Below, piece by piece: positions 11,189 to 22,654 of a DNA stretch of 64,000 nucleotides. The DNA lies in assembly GCA_963971575.1 (NCBI GenBank), contig OZ020616.1, positions 19,231,535 through 19,295,534 of the forward strand. Direction: 5' to 3'. Position numbers and translations under genes: made by a program. Below the pieces are notes generated by a model. That model saw only the letters and a program-made list of their open reading frames with translations, did not search any database and was not told the origin of the DNA. Position 1 is the first letter of the stretch; every line of letters begins with the position of its first letter. This stretch comes from Liopterus haemorrhoidalis (taxonomy: Eukaryota > Arthropoda > Insecta > Coleoptera > Dytiscidae).

Positions 11189-11639
11189 GTAAATATAAAT
11201 TTATTACTTATTATTATAGAATAAGTCTGATTTATTGTTCGATAAGTTTTTTATACCTTGTACGAAGTCATATTTTGTGTTTACGAGTAATAACATACTA
11301 TCATATGCCTACAAAACACTTGTCATTATCCTGATTTATTTAATACCATATTTCTGTACAAGGAATACAAAAAAATTCAAATAATTAATTTTTAAATTTA
11401 AATAGTATGGTTTGGTTTATGATCAATATAAGTAATTTTTTTAAGTACATATTTAAAACTAGCTGAGGTTTCTGTACTAGGTATATTTCACGTTATATAC
11501 ATTTTTGTCAAAATGGAAATAATAAGCGAAATATTTCAATATAATTTATTTTTCTACATATATTCATACTTTAAAAAAAAACATATAGAACATTTTTTTT
11601 CTTATCAACAATTTTTGTTAAATTTTTTAGGTGGTGTTT

Positions 11640-11830
11640 GCACCTAACTCAAAATATTCATCTAACTGAAAAAATTTATGGAACATAAAATATGTTTTCT
11701 TATTTTAAATAATTTTTGTCATTCACTTTTTTGCTGTTAAGTCAATTATAAGGGATATATTTAAAATTTTTTAGTTAGCTTCTTCCTAAAACCTTTTCTT
11801 AGAATGAAAATATTGATATGCCATATGTTG
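11640..11830. repeat. fragment of the CCAAATATTAATCCAGTTGA repeat
   Basis: Shares the pattern of the 144-bp array at 15330-15900 (AAATATTCATC.A..TGAAAA..AT, TTTTCTTATT.TAAA.AATTTTTGTCA, TTTTTTGCTGTTAAGTCAA). A diverged single unit. Confidence 0.5.
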
Positions 11831-11912
11831 GAATTCCGGTTTTGTTTTGTCTTCATTCATGTTTAATGTTTTTGTATGAATTTCAGACACACAGACAGAC
11901 ATTAATTTTTTA

Positions 11913-12532
11913 GTAAGAAAAAGAGTCACTCAGCTTTTTGGACAACGTTTCGCTAAACTATTCTTAGCTTCCTCAGGTGCTATAAAAAACAAAAACCATA
12001 GTAATACTAAATCAATATACTGATATGTTACATTATTACCTATTCTAATGTTACGTTATACTAACATCATCAACAACATCCATCAAAGAAGATAGGGCGG
12101 GTGTAATGACTGATGAGTAAACTTGTTAGGAATTAACAATTTTCCAAGTTTGGAAAACAGGAATAGTTCAAATTGGTTAAACAGAATGTTACATGAATTT
12201 AGATTTACAATATAACCAAAATCTATGGTCCACATCTGAGGATTACAGAAAATAACCAAAATTAAAATATAAATTACAATAAGTAATTACTGTATTATGA
12301 CAACCACGTAGTTCTACACTACCTAGAATCTGGTATGCATAAACCCCAGAGATTGTAGCACTACCTGCTGTGCAACGTACTGTAACCATTAAAGTTAAAT
12401 GTAACAAGTCAAAATACCAAATAAGGGTAAATTTTAAGACTGAACAGAGCGAACTATAGAATGCAAATGAACGATAATATACGTTCTAAAATATACATAT
12501 TGTCCAAAATGCGGAGTGACTTTTTTTCTTAC
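11913..12532. mobile_element. TIR element, GTAAGAAAAAGAGTCACTC ends
   Basis: GTAAGAAAAAGAGTCACTC at 11913 is mirrored by GAGTGACTTTTTTTCTTAC ending at 12532. Next to it is a second matched pair, TTTTGGACAA and TTGTCCAAAA. No clear target duplication adjoins, although ATTAATTTTTTAGT occurs both just left (11898) and 40 bp right (about 12571). The AACGTTTCGC and TTCCTCAGG words inside recall Penelope-type repeats, but this is weak. No transposase is visible. Confidence 0.5.
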
Positions 12533-13031
12533 CATTTAATTATTTGGACGTAAAACATTTCCTATTATTAATTTTTTAGTGGATATTGTATTATAATCAC
12601 CAATCCTATAAGTATAAGAATGAAAAAAAAAAAAACCTCATTTAATTGAAGGGCTTATTGTCAGAAGGTGACAAGCCACATTTTCAGATATATTAGTTTC
12701 GACACTGTACAATAATGTAACAAGCCACACGAAGTAGTTTAGCTACCCTCTACGAGACGGTTTAGAGTATAAAAAAATAAATTGTCTTATTACATTTAAA
12801 TACTTGGGACTAGCTTTTATCCCAGGATGTGACAGATATATCTCATTTTATAAAAAATGTGGTTCGTCACATTCCTACAAGAAGCCCTTTAATTTATATA
12901 CATAGATTTATATGTAATAGAACATATTATTGTTGCGTTGAAGGGAAAACTTTCTTTATCGAAGTGGTATTTTGTATTGTATTATTTTTTGACAGAATGC
13001 AGCTTTTAAATATAATAGGGGAAACTTCTTA

Positions 13032-13500
13032 AGGGCTCTGACATCTGGTGGAAATTTTCGGAAGATACGAGAATGACATTGTTTTGTTTTGTTCAATGGA
13101 GAAATACGTGTTTTTTTGTTATTTGTGTTATATTTTTGTGAATCATGGCAAAAAAAACAATCAATTTGTTGTGTGCCGCAATGTAAATCGTGAATAAGGA
13201 AATATCCCTCTTAAGCATTCCATAATTTACGAAAATCGAAAGAAATATCAATTGAAACGACGTTTGGAGGCAGAGAGAAAGTGGATCGTAGGTTTTTATG
13301 GACCCAAAAACTAAAAATGTTCAAAAATACAAGTCCATGCATGCATGTTTGCTTGTTGCATTTTATGGAAAGTGATTTTTTACGTCCAAGAAAAGATTGA
13401 AAAAAATGACTTACCCCACCCAAAATTTGCCTAAATCATCAGTTGATATATTAAGAGGCCCTTCTACTTGTTCAGGCCGAGATATTAATTTTTACTAATA
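13032..13500 (+). pseudogene. THAP-domain relic, copy 1
   Basis: Conceptual translation with frameshifts gives a THAP zinc-finger pattern. CCVPQC is the first zinc pair, then a basic stretch, then the second half with the conserved C..HF motif seen as CLLHFMESDF. THAP domains bind DNA and are common in P-element-type transposases and in arthropod host proteins. Several indels and stops break the frame. A second, colinear copy lies at 44645-45085 and continues at 45474-45526, where a MITE has split it. No gene context remains. Confidence 0.6.
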
Positions 13501-13832
13501 TATTTACCATATTTTTTTGGCCCTATTATATTGACAGACTTCAAAATACAATGAAAAACTAAAAATTTCCTTGAAATTTCTTTAGAATAGTATATTATTA
13601 CATATCTTGTAAATCATAGATTACCTTTAAATAAAAAAAAGCTCGCAAAACAGGAAAAATACAACTCGTGTTCATTTTCACCATGTAAACAAATACACGA
13701 GTTAGTTAGTTAGTTAACAGCATATGGCGCTGCGATCTTAAAAGGTTTCCCTTATTTATTTTTATTTGTACCAAATTTTTTGCTCTATTTTTCTTGAATA
13801 CTTTCTGATGGGTTGTCTTTTGATCTCATATG
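13500..13832. other. no gene; flank of THAP relic
   Basis: About 13490-13560 is colinear with the continuation of the second THAP copy at 45474-45520 and represents the uninterrupted version of that site. The rest shows no recognised feature beyond a short TTAG run at about 13700. Confidence 0.5.
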
Positions 13833-14146
13833 TCACCTTAATCTGTTAAGTGTCAGGTATATTGTATACCATGTGTGGTGTGACTGGCTACATCTATTGT
13901 CAGCTGATCTTTCTATTTTTAGGGTTTCATCGATATGACCAAGAAACCCTTCTACTGTCGCTCTTGTATCTGTCTGTACGGTAGAAACTGTAGTCAAGCG
14001 GCTGGATGTAGAGAGTTGAAATTTGGCGTTCATTTACGTCCTTTGATCCACAAATAGGAAGCATACTGAGACCTTAAAAAAATATATCACTTGAAAAATA
14101 CATACATATAATATATGAGGAAACAGTACTTCGTATGGTCCTTGAA
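13833..14146 (-). repeat. GACAGACAGA repeat family, copy (reverse)
   Basis: In reverse orientation it carries the blocks common to the family: TTGAAATTTGGC, a TCTGTCTGTACGGTAGAAA stretch and an AAACCCT...GGTCATA block. It is interrupted by the hAT MITE at 14147-14445. Related copies are at 14640-15330, 22560-23110, 36420-37400 and 63050-63170. Confidence 0.65.
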
Positions 14147-14445
14147 TAGGGTGACCATCCGGCCCGGTTTTCCGGGATTGTCCCGGTTTTAGGTCAATTG
14201 TCCCGGTGTCCCGAAAAATGTTTTCGGGACGGTCGATTGTCCCGGTTTTTACATAATTTTGCATTTGTAAGAAAATAAATATTACAACTAGTCAATCTGA
14301 GAGGTGAGGTCCTTTTTTTTGCTCTTCACTTGGATTTGGGAGGTGAGGACCTTTTTTTTTTGCTCTTCACTTGGATCTGGCAGGTGAGGACCTTCTTTTT
14401 TTTCCCTGTGTCCCGGTTTCCCTTCACTGAAATCTGGTCACCCTA
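14147..14445. mobile_element. hAT MITE, TAGGGTGACCA family, copy 2
   Basis: The ends read TAGGGTGACCATCC and ATCTGGTCACCCTA. They are flanked by a perfect 8-bp duplication TCCTTGAA at 14139-14146 and 14446-14453. The interior repeats CCCGG-rich words at the left and the minisatellite cassette (GTGAGGACC, T-tract, GCTCTTCACTTGGAT) at about 14300-14400. It is non-coding. Confidence 0.9.
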
Positions 14446-14639
14446 TCCTTGAAAGAAATAATCATTTATTCGTTCCAAACAAATTCTCTTTAATATATTT
14501 GGATATAAATAAATAAGTGAGATATTTAAAGATTTTAGTTTTAGGGTGTCCCCCTGTAACTGCCCAAATGTACAATATATGATAAGTGTAAGAAGCCTAC
14601 ATATTTGTTCTATTAACAATGTGTTGATGTGGTGTTCAA

Positions 14640-15330
14640 AACTCGGTCCTCAGCTATTAAATTTTTTTTATTTCATAAAAAACACACTATCTTAGCCATA
14701 AATACAAAAAATCCATAACATTACTAACCATAATTTAGCCATGAATTAAAAAAATAATTAATTTAGTTAAAAACACAAAAACTGCAATATTTTTCAAAAA
14801 CGGAATCGGAGCAAAAATTCCTCTCGTACGTTTCCGGCTTAGATCAATGTGCATTACCTATAATTTTTTCAGATTTTTAGTTTAACCCCTTTGGGTAAAA
14901 GGGGGCGTGACAAGAACTTTTTAGCACATTAAATCCCATAAAAACAATTGATTTTTCAAAAATAAAAATATGTTTGTTGATCCACGCATTAAGAGGTTTC
15001 ATTTGGTATGCCACTCAAAATTTTAAAAAAATATTATTTTTTTATTAAATACGTAATTGTTTATATTTATATCGGGATGTGTTTTTTGAACTCTCAGTAT
15101 TTTTCCTATATGTGGTTCAAAGAGTTGTATAAGCATGCCAAATTTCAACTTTCTATGTTAAGCCGTTTGGCTAAAATTTCTACTGTACAGACAGACAGAC
15201 ACATGAGTGACGTTATAAGGGTTTTTTGGTGGTCATACCTACAAAACTCTAAAAATACAACAAAAACATATTTGATAAAAATAATGTCTCTTATTTTAAA
15301 CAATTTTTGTTATCTGCGTTTTTGTTGTTA
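14640..15330 (+). repeat. GACAGACAGA repeat family, copy (forward)
   Basis: Colinear with 36471-37390: CCATAAATACAAAAAATCC, TAGTTTAACCCCTTTGGG, GCATGCCAAATTTCA, TACAGACAGACAGACAC, GGTCATACCTACAAAACTC. The recurrent peptide-like reading YKHAKFQL...VQTDRH comes from nucleotide conservation and is not evidence of a protein. The family has no recognisable transposase here. Confidence 0.7.
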
Positions 15331-15900
15331 GGCGATGTGGATAAGGGAGATGTGATATTTTCTAGGTGTCCCCCCTCCCGTATCTCCCCAAATATTCATC
15401 CAGTTGAAGAAAAGCATAGAACAGGAAAGAATTGTTTTCTTATTATAAACAATTTTCGTCAATTAGTTTTTTGTTGTTGAGTCAACAATAAAGAAGATGT
15501 TTTTAGTTTTAGGGTATACCCCCCTACCTCCCCAAATATTAATCCAGTTGAAAATATGCATAGAACAAAAGATTTGTTTTCTTATTATAAACAAATTTCG
15601 TCATTTAGTTTTTTGTTGTTGAGTCAACAATAAAGAAGATGTTTTCAGTTTTAGGGTATCCCCCCCTTCCACCCCAAATATTAATCCAGTTGAAAATATG
15701 AATAGAACAAAAAAGATTTGTTTTCTTATTATAAACAAATTTCGTCATTTAGTTTTTTGTTGTTGAGTCAACAATAAAGAAGATGTTTTTAGTTTTAGGG
15801 TATCCACCCCCCCTACCACCCCAAATATTAATCCAGTTGAAAATATGCATAGAACAAAAAAGATTTGTTTTCTTAAAAACAATATTTGTCGTATACATTT
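15330..15900. repeat. tandem array, about 144-bp unit, four copies
   Basis: The phrase AAATATTNATCCAGTTGA recurs at about 15390, 15534, 15676 and 15823, giving periods of 144, 142 and 147 bp. Each unit also has TTTTTTGTTGTTGAGTCAAC, AAAGAAGATGTTTTTAG and a poly-C/CCACC stretch. Diverged single units occur at 11640-11830, 14460-14580 and 16320-16460, so the array grew from a dispersed repeat that joins the GACAGACAGA family at its 3' side. Confidence 0.8.
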
Positions 15901-16133
15901 TTGCCTTCAAGTTCAATAATAAGTGAGATAACTTTTTGACAGTGACAGCACTTATTTGTTACTTATTCGCTACTTTGACTACCGAATAACTTAGTAACAT
16001 TCCCGCTAGTATTAAATTTAAAAATTAGTTTCAACTGAAAACCAATCATGTGACAAATTTGTCTGACATTTTAGCAAAATTATGAGGTTGACAGTTTGAA
16101 GTAATAGCTGCAGTTGCCATGAAAATTAAAACC

Positions 16134-16175
16134 AAGATTATTAAAGTAAAGGTTGTCTCGTAACTTGTAGTGATG
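16134..16175. repeat. left arm of a 1.8-kb spaced inverted repeat
   Basis: AAGATTATTAAAGTAAAGGT and TTGTCTCGTAACTT here are mirrored at 17904-17943 (AAGTTATGAGACAA and CCTTTACTTTAATAATCTT). The three MITEs at 16473-17592 lie between the arms, so an older inverted-repeat element was later used as their target. Confidence 0.6.
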
Positions 16176-16472
16176 GGGGTAAATAGCGAAGCTACGCGTC
16201 ATCTGTATGCTAACGGGACGTCAGTCTTTGTTTATCGTATATGTTATATACACGTGAAGTTTGATTTTTTGCTATAAATATCAAAATATCGTTTAATTTT
16301 TTGATTTACTACTTCTTTTAATGTCTTTTTTCTTTGAAAGGAATGTTTCTTCATTCTAAATAAATTTTCTTACATTCATTTTTGATGTGAAGGGAAATAT
16401 TTCAATATTTTATTTTTAGGGTGTCCCCCCCGTAACTACCATGATATTCATCAAATTGAAAAAATGCATATA

Positions 16473-16880
16473 CAGTCTGTTCCAAAAGGTTAAGCGGAAC
16501 TAGATTTTGCAATCTAGTTACTTTCATCGTTTAAATCGTGCTTTTTGGCCGTGTTGTTTAAGCTTTGTAAATCGTACTTACAATAAACATTTTTTGGTGA
16601 TTTTTTTCATCATTTTAAAATGTCATTTTCTTTATATGTTAATTTTTTGTGTCATTCTTATTACAAATTTCCCAATTATTTATATTTTTGTCATTAAAAT
16701 ATATAAAAAAAATAATTTAATTTTGACATATATACTTCGTTTCCATGGTTTCATTGTTGGAATTTTAAATTTTGACATTCCAACGTGAAAAATGAAATAA
16801 CCCTAGCAAGGTCCCTTCTCGTGACAACCTAAAAGAACAAAATTCCCATTTAGTTCCGCCTAACCGTTTGGAACAGACTG
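16473..16880. mobile_element. mariner-type MITE, CAGTCTGTTCC family, copy A
   Basis: 408 bp with long imperfect inverted ends (CAGTCTGTTCCAAAAGG and CCGTTTGGAACAGACTG) flanked by TA (16471-16472 and 16881-16882). The interior keeps the AAGCGGAACTAGATTTTGC block and GACATATA..T words. No protein is encoded. The family ends match the transposase-bearing element at 30195-31808. Confidence 0.88.
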
Positions 16881-16882
16881 TA

Positions 16883-17179
16883 TAGCCGGTTCACTTTTGT
16901 AAGAACAAACTAAGAGGGAATTTTGTTTTCAATAGTTTGCACCTTTGAAGCTGTATGTCATGTTGGTATTAAAAAAATGTCACTTTTTTAAAATGTCGAT
17001 CCATTTGACATATGTCAATGAAAAATGATATCTTAATTATAATGATCATAACCTTATCAACCTAAAGTCGGATTTATAGCGTAAGGAATATTTTTAATTG
17101 ACATGTAAAGTTAGTAACACATTATAAAAGTAACCATAATAACTAGATCTGGTTTGTCCTTACAAAAGTGAACAGCATA
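16883..17179. mobile_element. TAAGCTGTTCAC MITE, copy 3
   Basis: The ends TAGCCGGTTCACTTTTG and CAAAAGTGAACAGCATA are flanked by TA. The left TA is shared with the MITE ending at 16880 and the right TA with the MITE starting at 17182. Confidence 0.85.
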
Positions 17180-17181
17180 TA

Positions 17182-17592
17182 CATGTCTGTTCCAAACGGT
17201 TAGGCGGAACTAAATGGGAATTTCGTTCTTTTAGGTTGTCACGAGAAGGGATCTTGCTTGGGTTATTTCATTTTTCACGTTGGAATGTCACAATTTAAAA
17301 TTCCAACAATGAAACCATGGAAACGAAAGACATATGTCAAAATTAAATTATTATTTTTTATACATTTTAATGACAAAAAAATTAATAAATGGGAAATTTG
17401 TATTAAGAATGACACAAAAAAAACAAAATATAAAGAAAATGGCAATTTAAAATGATATTAACATTAGCCAAAAAATGTTTATTGTAAGTATGATTTACAA
17501 AGCTTAAACAAAACGGTCGAAAAGTACGATTTAAACGATGAAAGTAACTAGATTGCAAAATCTAGTTCCGCCTAACCGTTTGGAACAGACTG
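17182..17592. mobile_element. mariner-type MITE, CAGTCTGTTCC family, copy B
   Basis: 411 bp, inverted relative to copy A. The ends read CATGTCTGTTCCAAACGG and CCGTTTGGAACAGACTG, with TA at 17180-17181 and 17593-17594. Confidence 0.88.
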
Positions 17593-18580
17593 TAGCAATT
17601 TATTTTTCTATTTTTATTTAAATATTCCTAAAATTATATTTGTATTCTATTTTATTGTTATTTATTAATTACAATACAAATACCCATCACCTTAAATTTT
17701 ATATAAATCAGTATAAAATTTCCTTATTTATAATTTTTATTTATAATTTTTTATTTATAATTTATTCAGTAGAACTCTCTTGAAATAAATATCTATTATG
17801 AATATAGTCAATAAAAATATTTAGTTACATGCAACATCTATATTAATATTTTATGCTAGTTTGAACTACGCATACATGTGTATTCCCTCTCACGCTCTGA
17901 TTGATCAGAAGTTATGAGACAACCTTTACTTTAATAATCTTGTGTAAAAACGACTTGCCAGTAGCCAATCACAGATCAGCTTTCTGGCACGATGTTTTTG
18001 AATCGCTCTTTTGAATTAAAAAAAAAACAGAGTATAGCAGCTTTCAAATCAGGATCTTTTTAAATTTGTTGTTAATACGTACTACGTAGAATTTGTTTAT
18101 AAAAAAATATTGATTAATGGTATATATATTTTTTTAAATTACTTGTTGAAATTCAATAAATATTATTGTTTTATTATAGGTTTTAACTACTTTATTATTT
18201 CTATAATTCATTTATTAATGTATCTTTTTGTTGACATGAATTACTTTTTACGCTGATAAATAATGTTAACGCTGTATTGCAATAAAGTTTTTTTATATTT
18301 TACGACATTTTTTAAAGTAATTCGGTTATTAGGTATTAATTTTTTAATTTATTTATCTATTTCGATTTTCTGATGCAACAAGAAATATTGTTAACAAGGA
18401 TCAGTAGCGACTCGTGAATACTCGTAATAGTCAAGTCACAGTCGTGTACTGGCAAATTGTCAACCGGCTCATGCAAATGTAGCACCCTACGTTTTATTGA
18501 ATTTTAAAATTATTACAGGAAAAATGGTAAATAAAATAATACATACAGCTTTTAATGACAACTTTAATCAAAATTATTAA
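17593..18580. other. AT-rich intron DNA, no gene
   Basis: Contains the right arm (17904-17943) of the inverted repeat described at 16134. Otherwise no open reading frame or bounded element is recognised. Confidence 0.45.
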
Positions 18581-18589
18581 TATTTTGTG

Positions 18590-19215
18590 GTACCTCCTCG
18601 TGATTTAATTACCGCACGTACCCTTTTAGGCATATTGTCCACAAGTTTACAGATTGTAAATTGAACCATTCGTCCACAATAATTTTCTTCAATTCTTTTA
18701 ATTTGCATTTGTAAAGACACCTTGTTTATTAAAACCATAAATTTTCAATTGGGCATGCAAAAAGTGGCACATCGTTTTTGGAAAACCATTCATTTGTTGC
18801 TTTGGCTTTGTGACAGGGGGCATTATTTTGTTGAAAAACATATTCTGGATTGTCTTCATCGAATAATTTTAATATTGATGACTTCAAAACTTCATTAAGC
18901 ATGGTAATATAACGAGCAGAATAATGCGTCCCTCGCACAAATGGATTTCCAAAAAGCTGACCCACAAAAGAAAAAAATAAACTTTAATTTCGTAAATTTA
19001 TAGTAAATTAAATTTTATATTGTTAGTGCAATAATTGCTTAGAAATTTATTTTTCTGTTAAATTCGTAAGTAGTACATTAAACCTTTACAATGCTTACTT
19101 CTATATTGAACTCATCAGATCAAATGATTTTTGCTCATTCATCAGGTGTCCAATTTAAATGTCTTTTGGCCCACTCAATGCGAAGTTTTTTATGTCGCTC
19201 GGTCCGCCATGAAAA
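18590..19215 (-). pseudogene. Tc1-like transposase relic
   Basis: Reverse-strand fragments line up in Tc1 transposase order. RHKKLRIEWAKRHLNWTPDE and a SDE motif come first (first catalytic Asp region), then FQQNNAPCHKAKATNEWF (second Asp region, with Asp changed to Asn). Next is PIENLW, in which the usual SPDLN spacing is collapsed to ACPIENLW. The conserved tail VDNMPKRVRAVIKSRGG closes it. Stops, indels and the lost Asp make it inactive. Terminal repeats could not be placed. Confidence 0.75.
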
Positions 19216-19689
19216 AAGGTTGGGAACGCCGGTCTATCAGATAGTGTCTATAATGCAGTTTGTTATTTACAATTACATAACAGTTTTTTCTACAATTAAA
19301 AATATCCTTCTAGATCGATAAAAATACGCTGGAAATTTTAATGTATATATTGTTATTAATTATATTTCAGATTGTTAGTTTTGTATAGGAAACTAACGAG
19401 AACTATATGGTTGTACGCCGCCTTAAAGAGCTTCTTTTATGGTCTACGATTTTATTTTTATTTTTCGACACTTAACCAAGATGTGATAACTGAAAAAAAT
19501 ATTTATTTTTAACTTTTAGTGCATTTCTAAATTAAATTAGAATTTTTTAAACAGATTTATTACTTGTTGAATCCATTATTTTTCATATCTCTCTCTCACC
19601 TATGGTTTTCTTATTACATCATACCGTGCGATCAATATTTTTGGCCGTTACATAACAGTAAACAATGAGTTTAAAAATATCAAAACTGT

Positions 19690-20620
19690 ATTCTAATTCA
19701 CAGCTGAATATCCCAATTTAACAAAGAACCAATCAGATTACTTCGTTTGCCCGAACTCACCCGAGGAACAACGAAAATATGTGTTGCTAACTTAATATCT
19801 GTTATCAACTCATTGGCGTGTAGAGAAAATAGTATTAATTTAATAACACAGCCCAACAGACATTTTGGTGCCTGCGAGTTTTTAACTGTCCCTAGGTAAT
19901 TTTTGGGCACAGAATCCAAAATAGCCGTCAGATTTGGTCTATCAGATCTAGTTTTTGAGATACGCTATATTGGCCGCTTTTACATGTCCTGTCTAATATT
20001 TTTATGTCCTGATGGAATCTTTCCCCCGGTTTTTCACTAAAATCACCTAGGTTTTCTGGTTAGTGGTCATAATACAACCGAGAATATTAAAGTTGGAAAG
20101 CATATTTTCCACTAATTCTCTGCCTTATGATGTCCAAGAAAATTTTGTACTACTTGAATAAATGAACACTAAGAATTAGATTCAATCTCGTTCATTGATG
20201 CGGTTGGATTGGATTGTGGATCTTCAGTAGGTTGCTTTATCTGAGGACCATCAAATATTCTGGTTTTCAGTTTTTCAGAGTTAATCCCAGGAAATTTACG
20301 TGTCAAGTAGCCTACACAAAGTCCATCTCGATTTAAAGCCTTCAAAAATTGCTACTTAAGCCCAAACTTGATATGCAAGGGTGGAAATATAATTTTCACT
20401 CTCGAAACCAAAGGTTCGTTGACAACGTATTGTTTTTCTTGAATTATGACCTTTCTTAATGGAAATCACCCAATTTCTGTTAACCCAGTTCTGATCCTTA
20501 GCTCTGCTGTCCCATAAAAACAAGGATATTTTGTATATCCACTTTGCTGTTCAAGGAGGAAGTTTACCATTTTTAGATAAAAAATTAAAATCAATTAGTC
20601 TGTATCGCAAAAACTAGAGC
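19690..20620 (-). pseudogene. relic of an arthropod repeat-borne protein (LHIKFGL / GERFHQDIK family)
   Basis: The reverse strand, read across stops, carries blocks in an order I recognise from multicopy uncharacterised proteins of arthropod genomes: QQSGYTKYPCF, WDSRAKDQNWVNRNW, PPLHIKFGLK, FLKALNRDGLCVGYL, then PENLGDFSEKPGERFHQDIK. The biochemical role of that family is not known to me. It behaves like a gene of a mobile element. Frame breaks are frequent (for instance after FGLK), so this copy is dead. The segment 19698-19919 in another frame has no support. Confidence 0.6.
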
Positions 20621-22140
20621 TGCTACGAAAAAGAGTAAGGTATTTTTGGAACCAGCACATTAAAAATATCCAAAATCAGTTCTTACTTTTCCGGCACCAA
20701 GATAAAAAAATTATTTTGTTGGGCAGTGTAATCAATTCGTATAAAGTAATAAAAATAGAATGTACGCCTATGTGTACATGACCTTAGAAATAAGTTTGAT
20801 AATTAAACAACTAAATGTTTCTGTCAAGTATTGCATAACGGTCAAGATTTGATGATCGCTGTGTACATCTCTAACAATAATAATAAAAATAAGAAAGGCT
20901 TATTATCAAAACCGATTAATCGGCAAAATGGTTAATATGGCCGATTACCGATTATATACCGATTAATCGGTTAAATTCTAATAAATATAAATTCATCGTT
21001 TATATTTTATTTTCCATTTATGGAAATATTTTATTAGTTTGTGTAACGCTTTTTTCTAACTTATTTTAAAGCGTATTGTAAAATTGAAATCACAGAAACA
21101 CTTGTATGATATTTAGTGGCTTTAATAAAATTACATGTGGCCCCTTTAGCCTGTTAAAACAAGCCGCCCCTGACAACTTGGCTGTTGAAATCTGAGTAGT
21201 ACGCCAACATACTCTGATATTTGAAACAATAGAAGATAGAACAAAGTGCTATTAATTTTAAACTTATTTATAAAAATCTGCGGGGGTTAAAACATGACTT
21301 TTAATATTATTTTTCAATAATTTTCATTTTGTTTAACGAATAACACACGTATTGGACGAGGATTTGTCCGAAATATAACCAGAAAAAAAAAAATTCTATT
21401 CTAGCCGACGTGTTCGATCCTACTACGTTTTTTGTTTTATAGATGCTTTAAGGAGCTCATAACCGTATAGTTTCTTATATAAAAGTAACAATCTGAAATA
21501 AAATGAGTAACAATCTATACATCAAAACTTGTAGCGAATTCTTATCTACCATGTATAAAAGGATATTTTTAATTGTAAAATAAAACTGTCATGTAATTGT
21601 AAAGGAAGAAACTCTATTATAGACGCCATTCTGTAAACCATTCGCCGCGGCATAATATATCTAAAGCTTCATTCTACAAATATGTTTCTAGCTATTTTGT
21701 TCTATTGGTTCATTTATATCGCATACGGATTGTTCTATTGAGGAAACTACTTATAATTATTGTACTTAAATTTGCCGCGTTTCTCAATATAGGTGTTGCG
21801 GGTAAAAATGATATATTTTTCGTAAAAAACGCGTGTACGAAGTGGCAATCCATTATAATCAAGTATAATATTTTTTGACGAAATTTCTAAACTATAAACA
21901 ATCATGTTGAAAAAACCTATATAAAGCGAGCGTAGTTTTTATCCATGCTATTCAAATGACCAAAATTATATTTAAAAAAATCAGCTGTGGCCAACACAGG
22001 TCCGATCGGCATCACAAAGTACTTGCATAAAATACATTCTAGCAGCAGAGTAGAAATAACTTGGCCTAATATTTTCTAACAGAGATATTATTTATCATGA
22101 CCATGGAAATGTTACATATAATTATGAAAAAATAGATAGA
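20620..22140. other. no gene; degenerate repeats
   Basis: About 20905-20970 contains inverted CCGATTAATCGG words as in some hAT ends. About 21150-21190 has a GCCCCTTTAGCC...GCCGCCCCTGAC fragment of a GC-rich MITE end. No coding support anywhere in this stretch. Confidence 0.45.
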
Positions 22141-22450
22141 AAAAATTTCGAAAAAGTTTATAAAATTATTTCGTTTTATCAAAAAATTTCTCAAATAAAA
22201 GTTGTTAGTTATTGCATTTATAGCAACTTTTAGTAAATAATTTTTTTCGAAATATTTTTCTGTTGGTAAATATTGGCAAAAATCTTAAAATCGACACGAG
22301 TAAACCCCCATTTCTAGTCAACCGATTTTTATCAAAAGTTGATCAACTTGTGCCATTTATGTCAAAAGATTAAATATGAAGTTTCATAAAAATTTCTTTA
22401 ATTATTTTTCGCAAAATTCTTGATCTATCGGTAGAAATGCAGGGCCTCCC
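22141..22450 (-). repeat. ATCAAAAGTTGATCAACT repeat family (reverse)
   Basis: In reverse orientation this is colinear with 41395-41640 (GTTGATCAACTTTTG, AAAATCGGTTGACTA, ACTCGTGTCGATTTTAAGAT, ACAAAAGTTGCTATAAA). The copy at 41 kb also has the TCTGTCTGTC block, so this family and the GACAGACAGA family share modules. Confidence 0.65.
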
Positions 22451-22559
22451 AGTTTTCTTCACTTCTTTTATTTCGCCAGTTTTTTCTTTTTATAAATTAA
22501 TAATATTTCTTACTGAAGAACGTGATGTATCAAATTTTTTCGTCATCTGATACAAAGAT

Positions 22560-22616
22560 AGTCGTTTTTAGGGTTTTGTAGGTATGACCAAAAAACCCTT
22601 ATACCGTCATTTTGTC

Positions 22617-22654
<38 letters not shown>

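Noticed and set aside
22617..22653. GTCT run considered as a CRISPR-like or telomeric repeat
   Set aside because: A simple tetranucleotide microsatellite inside a dispersed repeat; no spacers and no telomeric unit.
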